From assembly GCA_036584525.1 (NCBI GenBank), contig JAZHDG010000100.1:1-40378 (forward strand): a stretch of 40,378 nt of DNA. Reading direction: 5' to 3'. Source of the DNA: UBA6181 sp016934015. GTDB lineage: Bacteria > Bacillota_I > Bacilli_A > Acholeplasmatales > Acholeplasmataceae. The translations under genes and the position numbers were made by a program. Of this stretch, positions 24,894 to 34,058 are shown piece by piece (within the stretch, counting starts at the first letter, position 1; each line of letters starts with the position of its first letter). The notes below the pieces were generated by a model. It did no database searches, was not told the origin of the DNA, and worked only from the letters and a program-made list of their open reading frames with translations.

Positions 24894-27800
24894 TTATTCG
24901 TTTGTTGAGTAGTCCATTGCTAAGTAACGTTTGTACATTGCCCAACGTTTCTTGGCATCATTTAAGTTTCTGTCAAGAAGTTCTGCTGCATGATCAGGAT
25001 TAATTTGTGCTAATTGTGCATAACGTGCTTCAGATAGTAAGTAATCATGATATTTATCCCAAACTGGTTGTTTAGAATCAATAATGAATGGATTCTTTCC
25101 TTCTGCTTCTTTTCTTGGATCAAATCTAAATGTTGGCCAATAACCACATTCAGTTGCTAATTTCGCTTGAGCAAATGAATTTGTCAAACCGCCTTTAATA
25201 CCATGTTCGATACAAGGTGAGTAGGCAATAATGATGGATGGTCCTTCAAAGCTTTCTGCTTCTTTGAATGCTCTAAGTACTTGAGCTGGTGATGCACCAT
25301 GAGAAATTTGAGCCACATAAACGTGTCCATAACTCATCGCGATTGCAGCTAAGTCTTTCTTCTTCGTATTCTTACCAGCAGCTGTAAACTTCGCAATTGA
25401 TCCAGTAGGAGCTGATTTAGAAGATTGTCCACCAGTATTTGAATAGACTTCTGTATCCAATACTAGGATGTTGATATCTTCATTATTCGCGATGACATGG
25501 TCAATCCCGCCGTATCCAATATCATAAGCCCAGCCGTCTCCACCCATAATCCATTGGGAAATCTTAACGAAATAGTCTTTTACGTCAAGTAATTCTTTTG
25601 CGAATGGTTTATTAATCTTTTCAAGTTCAGCAATCATAGGTTTTTGTAAACGACGTGTGATTTCCGCACTTTTACGATTTGCAATCCATTCTTCAGCCAT
25701 CGCTTTTAAGCTTTCTGGCATTTCATTCATATGATCAAATAATAAGGTTTGTACTCTATCACGAATAGTTTCATAAGAGATGCGCATACCAAATCCAAAT
25801 TCAGCATTATCTTCAAATAAAGAGTTTGCCCATGCTGGACCAAAACCTTCAGCATTTGTTGTATATGGTGTTGCAGGGAATGAGCCTCCATAAATGGATG
25901 TACAACCAGTCGCATTCGCAAAGACCATATGATCACCAAAAAGTTGAGTTAATGCTTTAATGTATGGTGTTTCACCGCAACCAGCGCATGCACCAGAGAA
26001 TTCAAAGAGTGGTTGTTGGAATGATAAGTTCTTAGGATTATCAACACCCATATCTTTATAAGTAACTTCATTAAAGAAATAGTCAGCAATTTGTTGAGAA
26101 CCTTTCGCAAGCTCGTCTCCAATTGGTACCATCGCTAATGATTTTGTAGGTGTTGGACATACTTGAACACACACACCACATTCAGTACAATCAAGTGTAG
26201 AAACTTGGATCGTAAACTTCATGCCTTCCATACCTTTACCCTTAGCATCTAAGAATTTCGTGCCATCTGGAGCTTTTTCAACTTCAGTGCCATCAGCTAA
26301 GAATGCACGGATAACAGCATGTGGACATGCGAATACGCATTGGTTACATTGAATACAGTTTTCACTGCGCCATTCAGGAACAAAGTTTGCAATACCACGT
26401 TTTTCATATGCGGCAGATCCGTTTTCCATATGTGCATCTTCATAACCTAAGAATGCAGAAACAGGAAGTGAATCCCCTTCAATCGCATTCACGATATCCG
26501 CAATCTTTCTGACAAAGTCTGGACGTTGTTGTTCAATCTTTTCTTCATCTTCTAACATTGCCCAATCAGGGTTAACAGGAACTTCAACTAAATGTTGATA
26601 ACCAGCATCAATAGCAGCGTTATTTAATTCAACAACTGCTTCACCTTTACGACCATATGTTTTTTCAGCATATTTTTTCATGTATTTATTGGCATCATCT
26701 GCGGACATTAAATGTTCGTTTAATTTAAAGAATGCAGATTGCATAATCGTGTTAATACGACGACCTAAACCAATTTCATATGCTAAATCAACTGCATTAA
26801 TGATGTAGAACTTCGCTTTCTTAGTTGCAAGTTGGCGTTTGACGCGATTTGGAAGTAAGTGTTCAATCTCTTCTTTTGGTGTTGTTGTGTTAAGTAAGAA
26901 TGTTCCACCTTCTCTTAATCCCTTCAACATATCATATTTCTTAAGATATGTGTCAGTTGAACATGATACAAAGTGTGGATAATTGACTAAATAAGTCGAA
27001 CGAATTGGTTTCTTTGAGAAACGTAAGTGCATACGTGTTACACCACCAGCTTTTTTAGAGTCATAAGACGCATAAGCTTGTGAGTATAAATCTGTATTAT
27101 CACCAATAATCTTCGTAATATTCTTAGAAGCACCCACTGTACCATCTGAACCAAGACCAAAGAATAAAAGTTCAGTTGAATCTTTATCCATAATTTGTTC
27201 TTCTTTGTTAACTTTTAGTGAAGTATGAGTCACATCATCTTCAATACCAACCGTGAAATGATCTTTTTGCTCATTTGCCATATTGTCATAAACTGCTAGA
27301 ATCATAGGAGGTGTTGTGTCTTTTGAAGATAGACCATAACGTCCACCTAAAATAAGTGGTTGTTTTTCACGACCATAGAAAACTGAACGGACATCTAAAT
27401 ATAAAGGATCTCCAGTAGCACCTGGTTCTAATGTACGATCAAGAACAGTAATTCGTTCAACTGCCTTTGGTAATGCATTTAAGAAATATTCAGCAGAGAA
27501 AGGACGGTATAAATGAACATTCAAGATACCAACTTTCTTACCTTTTTCAATTAAATGATCAACTGTTTGTTTTGCAGCATCCACAACAGAACCCATAGCG
27601 ATGACAACATCTGTTGCATCTTTATCACCATAATAAACAAATGGTGCATAAGGACGACCAGTAACCTTAGAAATCTCTTCCATATAAGCATTCACAATGT
27701 CAGGAATTCCTGAATAATGAGAAGCTTGTAATACTTTTGTTTGGAAATAAACATCATCGCTTTGCGCAGTACCACGTGTGACTGGGTGTGCTGGATTTAA

Positions 27801-28427
27801 GCCTTTAGATCTAAATTTAGCAACCGCTTCACGATCTAATAGACGATCAAACACGGTATAATCCATGACTTCGATTGATTGAACTTCATGTGATGTTCTA
27901 AAACCGTCAAAGAAATGTAAGAATGGAATGCTTGATTTAATGGCTGATAAGTGAGCAACACCAGCTAAATCCATTGCAGCTTGTACAGAGGATGACGCAA
28001 TCATTGCGAATCCTGTTTGACGTGCAGCCATGACATCTTGATGGTCACCAAAAATGGATAATGCTTGCGCAGCAATACTACGTGCAGCCACATGAATAAC
28101 ACCTGGCAGCATTTGACCAGCGATTTTATACATGTTAGGAATCTTTAATAAAAGACCTTGAGATGCTGTAAAAGTTGAAGTTAAAACACCCATTTGTAAT
28201 GATCCATGAACAGTACCTGCGGCACCAGCTTCACTTTGCATTTCAATAACTTTAACTGGCATTCCAAAAAGATTCTTTTTACCTTCCGATGCCCAAAGGT
28301 CTACGTATTGCGCCATTGGGGTTGATGGTGTAATCGGATAAATACCGGCAACTTCTGTAAAAGCATATGCACAATATGCAGCAGCTTCATTACCGTCCAT
28401 CGATTTAATAACTTTTTTTGCTACCAT
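24894..28427 (-). CDS. nifJ: Pyruvate:ferredoxin (flavodoxin) oxidoreductase, single-chain
   Basis: 1177 residues, the normal length of the one-polypeptide enzyme. It oxidises pyruvate with CoA to acetyl-CoA and CO2, reducing ferredoxin or flavodoxin, in the cytoplasm. Domains in order: N-terminal pyrimidine domain (YAFTEVAGIYPITPSTPMAQYVD), transketolase-type domain, a 2[4Fe-4S] ferredoxin domain with CIQCNQCVFACP near 687 and CTECGVCVQVCP near 746, and the thiamine-diphosphate domain with CAGCGETP near 812 and GDGWAYDIG near 960 followed by NTGGQSS. All cluster cysteines visible. GGAGGG upstream of the ATG. It follows the peroxiredoxin gene by 23 bases. The enzyme is oxygen-labile, which points to an anaerobic or microaerophilic host. 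Confidence 0.97.
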   Translation of the reverse strand: MVAKKVIKSMDGNEAAAYCAYAFTEVAGIYPITPSTPMAQYVDLWASEGKKNLFGMPVKVIEMQSEAGAAGTVHGSLQMGVLTSTFTASQGLLLKIPNMYKIAGQMLPGVIHVAARSIAAQALSIFGDHQDVMAARQTGFAMIASSSVQAAMDLAGVAHLSAIKSSIPFLHFFDGFRTSHEVQSIEVMDYTVFDRLLDREAVAKFRSKGLNPAHPVTRGTAQSDDVYFQTKVLQASHYSGIPDIVNAYMEEISKVTGRPYAPFVYYGDKDATDVVIAMGSVVDAAKQTVDHLIEKGKKVGILNVHLYRPFSAEYFLNALPKAVERITVLDRTLEPGATGDPLYLDVRSVFYGREKQPLILGGRYGLSSKDTTPPMILAVYDNMANEQKDHFTVGIEDDVTHTSLKVNKEEQIMDKDSTELLFFGLGSDGTVGASKNITKIIGDNTDLYSQAYASYDSKKAGGVTRMHLRFSKKPIRSTYLVNYPHFVSCSTDTYLKKYDMLKGLREGGTFLLNTTTPKEEIEHLLPNRVKRQLATKKAKFYIINAVDLAYEIGLGRRINTIMQSAFFKLNEHLMSADDANKYMKKYAEKTYGRKGEAVVELNNAAIDAGYQHLVEVPVNPDWAMLEDEEKIEQQRPDFVRKIADIVNAIEGDSLPVSAFLGYEDAHMENGSAAYEKRGIANFVPEWRSENCIQCNQCVFACPHAVIRAFLADGTEVEKAPDGTKFLDAKGKGMEGMKFTIQVSTLDCTECGVCVQVCPTPTKSLAMVPIGDELAKGSQQIADYFFNEVTYKDMGVDNPKNLSFQQPLFEFSGACAGCGETPYIKALTQLFGDHMVFANATGCTSIYGGSFPATPYTTNAEGFGPAWANSLFEDNAEFGFGMRISYETIRDRVQTLLFDHMNEMPESLKAMAEEWIANRKSAEITRRLQKPMIAELEKINKPFAKELLDVKDYFVKISQWIMGGDGWAYDIGYGGIDHVIANNEDINILVLDTEVYSNTGGQSSKSAPTGSIAKFTAAGKNTKKKDLAAIAMSYGHVYVAQISHGASPAQVLRAFKEAESFEGPSIIIAYSPCIEHGIKGGLTNSFAQAKLATECGYWPTFRFDPRKEAEGKNPFIIDSKQPVWDKYHDYLLSEARYAQLAQINPDHAAELLDRNLNDAKKRWAMYKRYLAMDYSTNE

Positions 28428-28450
28428 GAAATACTCCCTCCAAATCTATT

Positions 28451-28906
28451 CTAAACTAATATTTTTAATATATCTGATGCGTTCTCTTTCGGAGAAGCCT
28501 TTTCAATTACATGTGTGATTATATGATCTTCATCTAAAACAAATGTTGATCTTGATACGCCCATGTATTTTTTCCCGTACATACTCTTTTCTACATATAC
28601 ACCAAATGATTGAATGACTTCTAAGTTTTCATCACTTAATAATAGGAAAGGCAAATCATAATCTTTAATAAACTTTTGATGGCTTTTTGGACTATCTTTA
28701 CTTATCCCAATCACCATTACATCAAGAGATTTAAAATCCTCAAATTGATCTCTGAAAGCACATGCTTGAGTTGTACATCCTGAGGTGTTGTCTTTTGGAT
28801 AGAAATAGATGACAACTTTTTTACCTTGATAATCTGATAAACGATGAATTTTTCCATCTTGATCAGGTAATGCAAAATCACTGACTCTATGTCCAACAGA
28901 AAGCAT
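28451..28906 (-). CDS. bcp: Thiol peroxidase of the Bcp/PrxQ family
   Basis: 151 residues from the ATG at 28904-28906, chosen for the AAAGGAGGGG just upstream; a longer frame from 28948 lacks a ribosome site and would start with an atypical basic tail. Peroxidatic Cys44 and resolving Cys49 stand in the Bcp pattern SGCTTQAC, after VVIYFYPKDNT. It reduces hydroperoxides in the cytoplasm with electrons from thioredoxin. It lies 23 bases ahead of the oxygen-sensitive PFOR gene, and co-transcription would protect that enzyme (inference). A leftward TATAAT lies at 28947-28952 with a weak -35. Confidence 0.93.
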   Translation of the reverse strand: MLSVGHRVSDFALPDQDGKIHRLSDYQGKKVVIYFYPKDNTSGCTTQACAFRDQFEDFKSLDVMVIGISKDSPKSHQKFIKDYDLPFLLLSDENLEVIQSFGVYVEKSMYGKKYMGVSRSTFVLDEDHIITHVIEKASPKENASDILKILV

Positions 28907-29021
28907 TTTAAAACCCCTCCTTTTGAAAGGTTGCTTTAACACATTCATTATACATGAATAAATTGCAAAAGATAAGACCTTTTCACATTTTCACATGCTA
29001 TTGCTAAAACTTATAAAAAGG

Positions 29022-29048
29022 AAATAAAAAAACGACTTTGTCGTCTTT
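29022..29048 (-). terminator. Terminator of the tRNA-Leu transcript
   Basis: Leftward stem ACGAC (29040-29044) with GTCGT (29032-29036), three-base loop, then seven T. Confidence 0.75.
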
Positions 29049-29057
29049 TTGTGTAGT

Positions 29058-29141
29058 TGGTGCGGGTGACAGGATTTGAACCTGCACGCCTAAGGCGCTA
29101 GATCCTAAGTCTAGTGCGTCTGCCAATTTCGCCACACCCGC
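29058..29141 (-). tRNA. tRNA-Leu (anticodon TAG)
   Basis: 84 bases including an encoded CCA. Acceptor stem GCGGGTG/CACCCGC, class II long variable arm (GCGCCTTAGGCGT), T arm with GGTTCAAATCC, and anticodon loop CTTAGGA giving TAG. Own promoter and terminator. Confidence 0.96.
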
Positions 29142-29150
29142 GCAAAAAGA

Positions 29151-29179
29151 ATTATACCCTTTTTTTTAAGAAGAGTCAA
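29151..29179 (-). promoter_or_regulatory. Promoter of tRNA-Leu
   Basis: Leftward TTGACT (29174-29179), 17-base spacer, TATAAT (29151-29156), ten bases before the tRNA 5' end. Confidence 0.85.
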
Positions 29180-29197
29180 TTCTTTTTTAGAAATGTA

Positions 29198-30739
29198 TTA
29201 TTTTCTTTTTTTTATCATTACAAATCCCACACCTGTTGAAATAACTGCTAATCCAATTAGCCCAATTGAAAGCCAATTTGAATCTTTTCCTTCTTTCACA
29301 TTGACGAGTATTCTAGCAATTTGTTCTTGGTTTTCATGCTCATATCTCATATAAACATAATAGGATCCACCAAGAGAAACATTTTTCTCATATTCATTAA
29401 AATAAATGTTAACATTACTTGTCTCAATTCCTAGTAAGCTAGCCTGCTGATTAAACCAATCAACAAGTTGTTGATCTGTCATTTGATTTGCTGCACTTAC
29501 TGATAAAATCAAATCATTTGCAGTAAATATTGGTCCTCGATTTTCAATCACATGGACATTTAAATAAAATGAGGTTTTGTTCCCAATATTATCTGTGGAT
29601 TCAAATTTCATTTGATAAACACCAGGAATAGTTTGTTGATTATACGAATTAGTCATAATTGTTATTGGTTTTGAAACATTTTCTTCTTGGTCAAATGCTG
29701 TAAAACGACTCATAATATTTTCTGTTGTCAGTGGTTGTTCGGTAGCGTAAATGAAAATTGAACTGGGTCCTGTAATCACTGGGCCTTGAGTATCTGTGAT
29801 CACAATAGGAACAGTAAGGCTTGATGTATTTTGACTTGAATCGGTTATTTCAAACGTCATTGAATATGTACCTACTTGTGTCGCCGATGAATATGTATCA
29901 TGAGTGACGATTAGATTAGTTGAAGATAACGTATCAACATTATCAGTCACTGTGATTAATGCCTTAATCTCTTCGATTGTTTTTCTTTCACTAATTGGAA
30001 CATCAATAGATGCAGGTGCATGGATTACAGGTTTTGTCACATCAAATACGCGGATATCCAATTCATAACGATGATAGGTATCAAGATAACCCGCGACTAA
30101 AACCATCGTATACAATCCGGGCATATTGCCACTCGGTTGATAATTTGTGCTTTCAATAGTCACAGGAATACTTTGATTTAAAGGATTTTTTGCAGTCACT
30201 AAGTTTTTCACAGCATCATCAGAAAGTTGATCATCAAAATCCATTGGAACAACACCATAATATTTAGATATCGTAGATGAATGTGCAAAAGTTTCATATC
30301 GTGTAAAATCTTGGTAAGTCCCTTGATACATGATAGCTTTATAATTTTCTGGTATCATAGGGAATTCTAGAAAATGAATGTAGGATGAAACTGGTGTAAA
30401 TTCAAAATAGACTCGATTGTTCGGATAATCAGCTAACAATAACTTTTCACTTGTAGATGATGTTGAAACATCTTGAATTATCGCTCCTACTGATCCTAAG
30501 TACATTTCATGCTGTCCAATAAATCCTAAATCCAAAACAACAGTATATGTTGAATTTGGAATAACATAAATTGGATGAATAGTTTTTGCCATATGAGAAT
30601 ACCCTGGAATCATTTCAAAATTGCTTAGATTCAAATAATTTTGATTTTCTGGTAATTCACTTTCATTGGCTAATGATGGTTGAATACAAAGCATTGCAAA
30701 AACAATTAAAATAATCATTGAAACAAATAATTTTTTCAT
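29198..30739 (-). CDS. Secreted, membrane-anchored surface protein with Ig-like repeats
   Basis: 513 residues. Signal peptide at 1-24 (MKKLFVSMIILIVFAMLCIQPSLA), a large outer part, and a C-terminal TM anchor at about 489-508 followed by KKRK. No catalytic motif seen. Residues about 235-400 contain at least two DUF5011/Ig-like repeats (DVTKPVIHAPASIDVPISE ... ITVTDNVDTLS; DTQGPVITGPSSIFIYA ... FTAFDQEENVS), a fold common in Firmicutes surface and adhesion proteins, and a third, weaker unit begins at NRGPIFTAN. The N-terminal 230 residues are unassigned. AGGAGGT precedes the ATG. Monocistronic between tRNA genes. Role unknown; adhesion or cell-surface scaffold is the best guess. Confidence 0.75.
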   Translation of the reverse strand: MKKLFVSMIILIVFAMLCIQPSLANESELPENQNYLNLSNFEMIPGYSHMAKTIHPIYVIPNSTYTVVLDLGFIGQHEMYLGSVGAIIQDVSTSSTSEKLLLADYPNNRVYFEFTPVSSYIHFLEFPMIPENYKAIMYQGTYQDFTRYETFAHSSTISKYYGVVPMDFDDQLSDDAVKNLVTAKNPLNQSIPVTIESTNYQPSGNMPGLYTMVLVAGYLDTYHRYELDIRVFDVTKPVIHAPASIDVPISERKTIEEIKALITVTDNVDTLSSTNLIVTHDTYSSATQVGTYSMTFEITDSSQNTSSLTVPIVITDTQGPVITGPSSIFIYATEQPLTTENIMSRFTAFDQEENVSKPITIMTNSYNQQTIPGVYQMKFESTDNIGNKTSFYLNVHVIENRGPIFTANDLILSVSAANQMTDQQLVDWFNQQASLLGIETSNVNIYFNEYEKNVSLGGSYYVYMRYEHENQEQIARILVNVKEGKDSNWLSIGLIGLAVISTGVGFVMIKKRK

Positions 30740-30796
30740 ATTAATACCTCCTAGCCTATATTAGAAGTAAATCTCTCATTTTTACTTTAATTAAAT

Positions 30797-30819
30797 AAAA
30801 AAAGGAACTAATGTCCCTT
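30797..30819 (-). terminator. Terminator of the His-Gln-Gln tRNA cluster
   Basis: Leftward stem AAGGGAC (30813-30819) with GTTCCTT (30802-30808), one G-U pair, loop ATTA, then seven T. Seven bases after the last tRNA. Confidence 0.85.
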
Positions 30820-30825
30820 AAAGTA

Positions 30826-30899
30826 TGGCAGGGCTAGCTGGGTTCGAACCAACGATCGAAGGGTCAGAGCCTTCTGCCTTACCGCTTGGCTATAGCCCT
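30826..30899 (-). tRNA. tRNA-Gln (anticodon CTG)
   Basis: 74 bases with encoded CCA. Acceptor AGGGCTA/TAGCCCT, discriminator G, D arm AGCCAAGCGGTAAGGC, anticodon loop CTCTGAC giving CTG, T arm GGTTCGAACC. A near copy of the adjacent TTG tRNA, so probably a tandem duplication. Confidence 0.94.
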
Positions 30900-30920
30900 A
30901 AGCGAGCTTTATGATTAAGA

Positions 30921-30994
30921 TGGCAGGCCCAGCTGGATTTGAACCAACGATGAGGGAGTCAAAGTCCCTTGCCTTACCCCTTGGCTATGGGCCT
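30921..30994 (-). tRNA. tRNA-Gln (anticodon TTG)
   Basis: 74 bases with encoded CCA. Acceptor AGGCCCA/TGGGCCT, discriminator G, anticodon loop CTTTGAC giving TTG, T arm GGTTCAAATCC. Middle gene of the cluster. Confidence 0.95.
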
Positions 30995-31006
30995 ATCTTA
31001 TTTAAG

Positions 31007-31083
31007 TGGGGCGGCTGAAGGGAGTTGAACCCTCCAATGTCGGAGCCACAATCCGATGCGTTTACCGCTTCGCCACAGCCGCC
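31007..31083 (-). tRNA. tRNA-His (anticodon GTG)
   Basis: 77 bases counting the encoded G at position -1, which pairs with the discriminator C as in all tRNA-His. Acceptor GGCGGCTG/CAGCCGCC, anticodon loop TTGTGGC giving GTG, encoded CCA. First gene of the cluster. Confidence 0.95.
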
Positions 31084-31102
31084 GTGTGATAGCGCAATTA
31101 TT

Positions 31103-31130
31103 ATTATACAATAATTTTTGACTTTGTAAA
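31103..31130 (-). promoter_or_regulatory. Promoter of the His-Gln-Gln tRNA cluster
   Basis: Leftward TTTACA (31125-31130), 16-base spacer, TATAAT (31103-31108), about 20 bases before tRNA-His. Confidence 0.75.
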
Positions 31131-31159
31131 GTGAAATTATGTTTTTTATGCCCTTTCAG

Positions 31160-31188
31160 TTGTAATAGCGGTTTCAATCAAGTATCCT
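31160..31188 (+). promoter_or_regulatory. Possible promoter of the 328-residue membrane protein gene
   Basis: TTGTAA (31160-31165), 17-base spacer, TATCCT (31183-31188), 22 bases before the start. Moderate match only. Confidence 0.4.
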
Positions 31189-31209
31189 AGTAAAGGAAGG
31201 TGTGAAATT

Positions 31210-32196
31210 ATGATTAAATGGTTAGGGCGTACGGTTTATATTATCATTATTTTATTATTAACTGTACAAATTTGGTTTTTTGCTTATCAATCGAAACTTC
31301 AACAATTTTATGATGAACATATGGTAGCATATGTTGATGACAATGCGAATTATCTCATTGGAATCAATGCGCTTGCGGATATAGATTATCATCAAGAAAC
31401 ACCAATTTATAGTTTTTCTAGTGATGATCCCGATTACCAGTTTGATGTAAATATTTATGCAATTGGTGCTCTTATTACAAACAGTGATAATGAACAAGAA
31501 AGAGTCGATGGTTTTTTATTATATGTAAACAAAATCAACATTAAGACAAATGAAAATCCAATTATACGTCTAACAGTAACACTCGATCAAAACTCAGTGA
31601 TCGTAAGAGATAGTGATGGTAATGACACATTAGCAAATAAAATCCAAATGGAATATAATCCCAATTTAGATTTTCCTAGTAGTAATATTCCTGTTCTTTT
31701 CTTAGTGAAAACTGAGGGTTCACTTGTTGTACCAGAAACGGGATTACTAGCAAATGTAAAAACTGTAAAAATTGAGATGGGTACCACCGATACAAATGAG
31801 CAAGTTGTTTACGACCCCAAAGCATTATTTATTGCTTCAAATGAAATTGTCCCTGAAGGTGCTTATGTCAAAGATGATGAAATGATTATAAGTCCTGAAG
31901 ATTATAGTTTAAGATCACTATTCGCCGATGAACTCCCTTCAGAAAGTGAAATTGAAACTTATCATTTAATAACAACTCGTATTGATTTAAATGAGTACAA
32001 CGGTATTATGTGGCGAACTATGATTGGCTATGGATTAATGATAATACTTATCACTTATTTACTCTTTTTTCATAAGAACGTTATGATTAAAATACGTGCT
32101 AAAAAAGATTTTGCTTATCGTATGGCACATCCTAAAGATGAAGAACATCAAGAAGTTGTTGATGCAGAAATATTTAAAGAAAACGATGGACAGTAG
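31210..32196 (+). CDS. Bitopic membrane protein of unknown function
   Basis: 328 residues. AAGGAAGG lies about ten bases before the ATG. One N-terminal hydrophobic segment (about 8-27) and one C-terminal (about 266-286) enclose an outer domain of about 235 residues, followed by a charged cytoplasmic tail (KIRAKKDFAYRMAHPKDEEHQEVVDAE). The outer domain is beta-rich and acidic, with no motif I recognise. Both termini would be in the cytoplasm. Transcribed alone and away from its neighbours; the stop codon lies in the loop of its own terminator. Confidence 0.75.
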   Translation: MIKWLGRTVYIIIILLLTVQIWFFAYQSKLQQFYDEHMVAYVDDNANYLIGINALADIDYHQETPIYSFSSDDPDYQFDVNIYAIGALITNSDNEQERVDGFLLYVNKINIKTNENPIIRLTVTLDQNSVIVRDSDGNDTLANKIQMEYNPNLDFPSSNIPVLFLVKTEGSLVVPETGLLANVKTVKIEMGTTDTNEQVVYDPKALFIASNEIVPEGAYVKDDEMIISPEDYSLRSLFADELPSESEIETYHLITTRIDLNEYNGIMWRTMIGYGLMIILITYLLFFHKNVMIKIRAKKDFAYRMAHPKDEEHQEVVDAEIFKENDGQ

Positions 32197-32209
32197 TCCA
32201 TCTTTTTTT
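32185..32209 (+). terminator. Terminator overlapping the end of the 328-residue protein gene
   Basis: Stem GATGGAC (32185-32191) with GTCCATC (32196-32202), four-base loop holding part of the TAG stop, then seven T. Confidence 0.85.
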
Positions 32210-32221
32210 CTTTTTAAATGA

Positions 32222-32251
32222 TTGCTTTTACTCTTTTAATTATGCTATACT
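32222..32251 (+). promoter_or_regulatory. Promoter of tRNA-Trp
   Basis: TTGCTT (32222-32227), 18-base spacer, TATACT (32246-32251) with an extended -10 (TGCTATACT), 14 bases before the tRNA. Confidence 0.7.
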
Positions 32252-32264
32252 TATTTATGCGTCT

Positions 32265-32339
32265 AGGGGTATGGTGTCAATGGTAGCACAGCGGTCTCCA
32301 AAACCGTCGGTACGGGTTCGAGTCCTGTTACCCCTGCCA
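32265..32339 (+). tRNA. tRNA-Trp (anticodon CCA)
   Basis: 75 bases with encoded CCA. Acceptor AGGGGTA/TACCCCT, discriminator G, anticodon loop CTCCAAA giving CCA, T arm GGTTCGAGTCC. The CCA anticodon reads UGG only, consistent with TGA being a stop in this genome. Confidence 0.96.
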
Positions 32340-32353
32340 TGATGTTTATTATG

Positions 32354-32374
32354 AGGGAGAAGATCCCTTTTTTT
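32354..32374 (+). terminator. Terminator of tRNA-Trp
   Basis: Stem AGGGA (32354-32358) with TCCCT (32364-32368), five-base loop, then seven T. The end of phoR lies opposite. Confidence 0.75.
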
Positions 32375-34058
32375 ATTTTATAGGCAATTCAACTGTAATC
32401 TTGGTTCCTTTGCTTAATCCAGATTCTAGATGTATCTTTCCTTGATATTTTAAAACAACATGTTTAACAATCGCTAATCCTAAGCCGGTCCCTGTATCAA
32501 TTCTTCCCTTATCAATTCGATAAAAGCGTTCAAATACTCTTGATTGGTGCTCTTCTGCAATACCAATCCCATAATCTTTAACAGTAAATATTACTTCACC
32601 ATTTTTTTGGGTCAATTGGATTTCAACTTTCTTTCCAAGATCAGAGTACTTAATAGCATTCTCAACTAAATTTTTAAATAGCTTATAGATATCTAATTGA
32701 TCACATATCATTTCAACAGATTCAGCATTAACTTGCAATTCAATATTTTGTTTCATCGCAAAAGGTTTTAATTGTTCAACGACTTGATCTAGTATCGAAG
32801 TCAATGAACACATTTCATTTGGTTCCTCAGTTATATTCTCTAATCTCGATAGCATTAACATATCTTCGACCAATGCATTCATAGTCGTGACTTGTTTATT
32901 AATATTTTGAGAAACTTTCTTGATCTCTTCGTCTTTCACTAATCCGAATTCTATAAGTTCAGCATAGCCTTTAATAGCCGTGAGAGGCGATTTTAACTCG
33001 TGTGAAGCATGAGAAAAGAAATCTTTTTTCATCGCTTCAACCGTTCTCTCATGTGTGACATTCTTAAGTGTGATTAACACGGTCGCAATGTAATCTTTGA
33101 TGTGAATTGTCACAGGGAAAACTCTAATTTCATATAGTTTCCCTTGAATTTTAAGATCAAAGAATTTGAGTTTTTTATCTTGAATTGTCGATGAAATTGC
33201 CTCATTGATTTTTACTTCTCTTATATATCGATAAGATTTTATATTATTGAGCTTATCAGGCAATTTGAATAAGGCTTTTGCATCATCATTAAAAAATAGG
33301 ATATTTTCTTCTTGATCCGCAAGTAACACAGCTTGATCCATTTCATTTAATATATGACTTAATTGTGATTGATAGTCTTCTATTTCATCAACATGTTTTG
33401 CAGTCGCCAGATTAATCGTGTTCATTTCATGTATGATTTGATTAATTTCTGGATAGGGAGTGTTTGGTGGTAAGACTTGGTATCGTCCTTCTCTTAACAT
33501 GATTAAATTATCTCTGACCTTTATCCATGGTTGATATAAATTTTCGCCCATTTTTTTTAAGATAATACTATTTAAAATCACCATAAATGCACCACTAATT
33601 AATAGCCAAAAAAAGAGGATATTAAACGTTTCTGCTTGTGGTTTTAGTGGAATTGATACTCTTAAAATGTTCCCATCATCCAATCTAATTGCTGTATAGA
33701 TTAAATCAACATCAATCGTTGCTGAATGTCTTCTTACAACACTACCTAAGTTAACTATTTCTGGTCTTTGGCTTTTATCTGTCCCTACTACTGCATCATG
33801 AGAATCTGCTAAAACGAATCCATTTTCATCTAAAATTGTGATTCTTCGATCATTTTCCTGTTTAAAATCTAAAACAAAATCACTATCACTACCATCATAA
33901 GATAGGTACGAAAGTTCAACTTCTTCAATTAAAAAATGCATGAATTCTTCTTGTTTTCTTTGATTGAACCAGTAAATAATAACTGAGACAACAACAAAAA
34001 ACAAAACAAATGAAATGGCATAAATGATAATATTATTTCTTATTAATGTTCTTCTCAT
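32373..34058 (-). CDS. phoR: PhoR-type sensor histidine kinase
   Basis: 561 residues. TM1 at about 11-30, an outer sensory domain of about 115 residues (ITILDENGFVLADSHDAVVG, Cache/PhoR-like), TM2 at about 147-167, a HAMP-like linker, a PAS domain near 230-335 (DQAVLLADQEENILFFNDDAKALF), then the HisKA dimerisation domain with the phospho-acceptor His353 (FFSHASHELKSPLTAIKGY), and the HATPase domain with N box (LVENAIKYSD), G1 (VKDYGIGI) and G2 (GTGLGLAIV). It autophosphorylates and signals to the response regulator encoded just upstream (ATGA overlap). The pairing with phoU points to phosphate sensing, but no Pst transporter genes are in the window, so the stimulus is inferred. Confidence 0.88.
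   Translation of the reverse strand: MRRTLIRNNIIIYAISFVLFFVVVSVIIYWFNQRKQEEFMHFLIEEVELSYLSYDGSDSDFVLDFKQENDRRITILDENGFVLADSHDAVVGTDKSQRPEIVNLGSVVRRHSATIDVDLIYTAIRLDDGNILRVSIPLKPQAETFNILFFWLLISGAFMVILNSIILKKMGENLYQPWIKVRDNLIMLREGRYQVLPPNTPYPEINQIIHEMNTINLATAKHVDEIEDYQSQLSHILNEMDQAVLLADQEENILFFNDDAKALFKLPDKLNNIKSYRYIREVKINEAISSTIQDKKLKFFDLKIQGKLYEIRVFPVTIHIKDYIATVLITLKNVTHERTVEAMKKDFFSHASHELKSPLTAIKGYAELIEFGLVKDEEIKKVSQNINKQVTTMNALVEDMLMLSRLENITEEPNEMCSLTSILDQVVEQLKPFAMKQNIELQVNAESVEMICDQLDIYKLFKNLVENAIKYSDLGKKVEIQLTQKNGEVIFTVKDYGIGIAEEHQSRVFERFYRIDKGRIDTGTGLGLAIVKHVVLKYQGKIHLESGLSKGTKITVELPIK

Noticed and set aside
28907..28948. 14-residue N-terminal extension of the peroxiredoxin
   Set aside because: No ribosome site, and it would consume the AAAGGAGGGG that serves the ATG at 28906.
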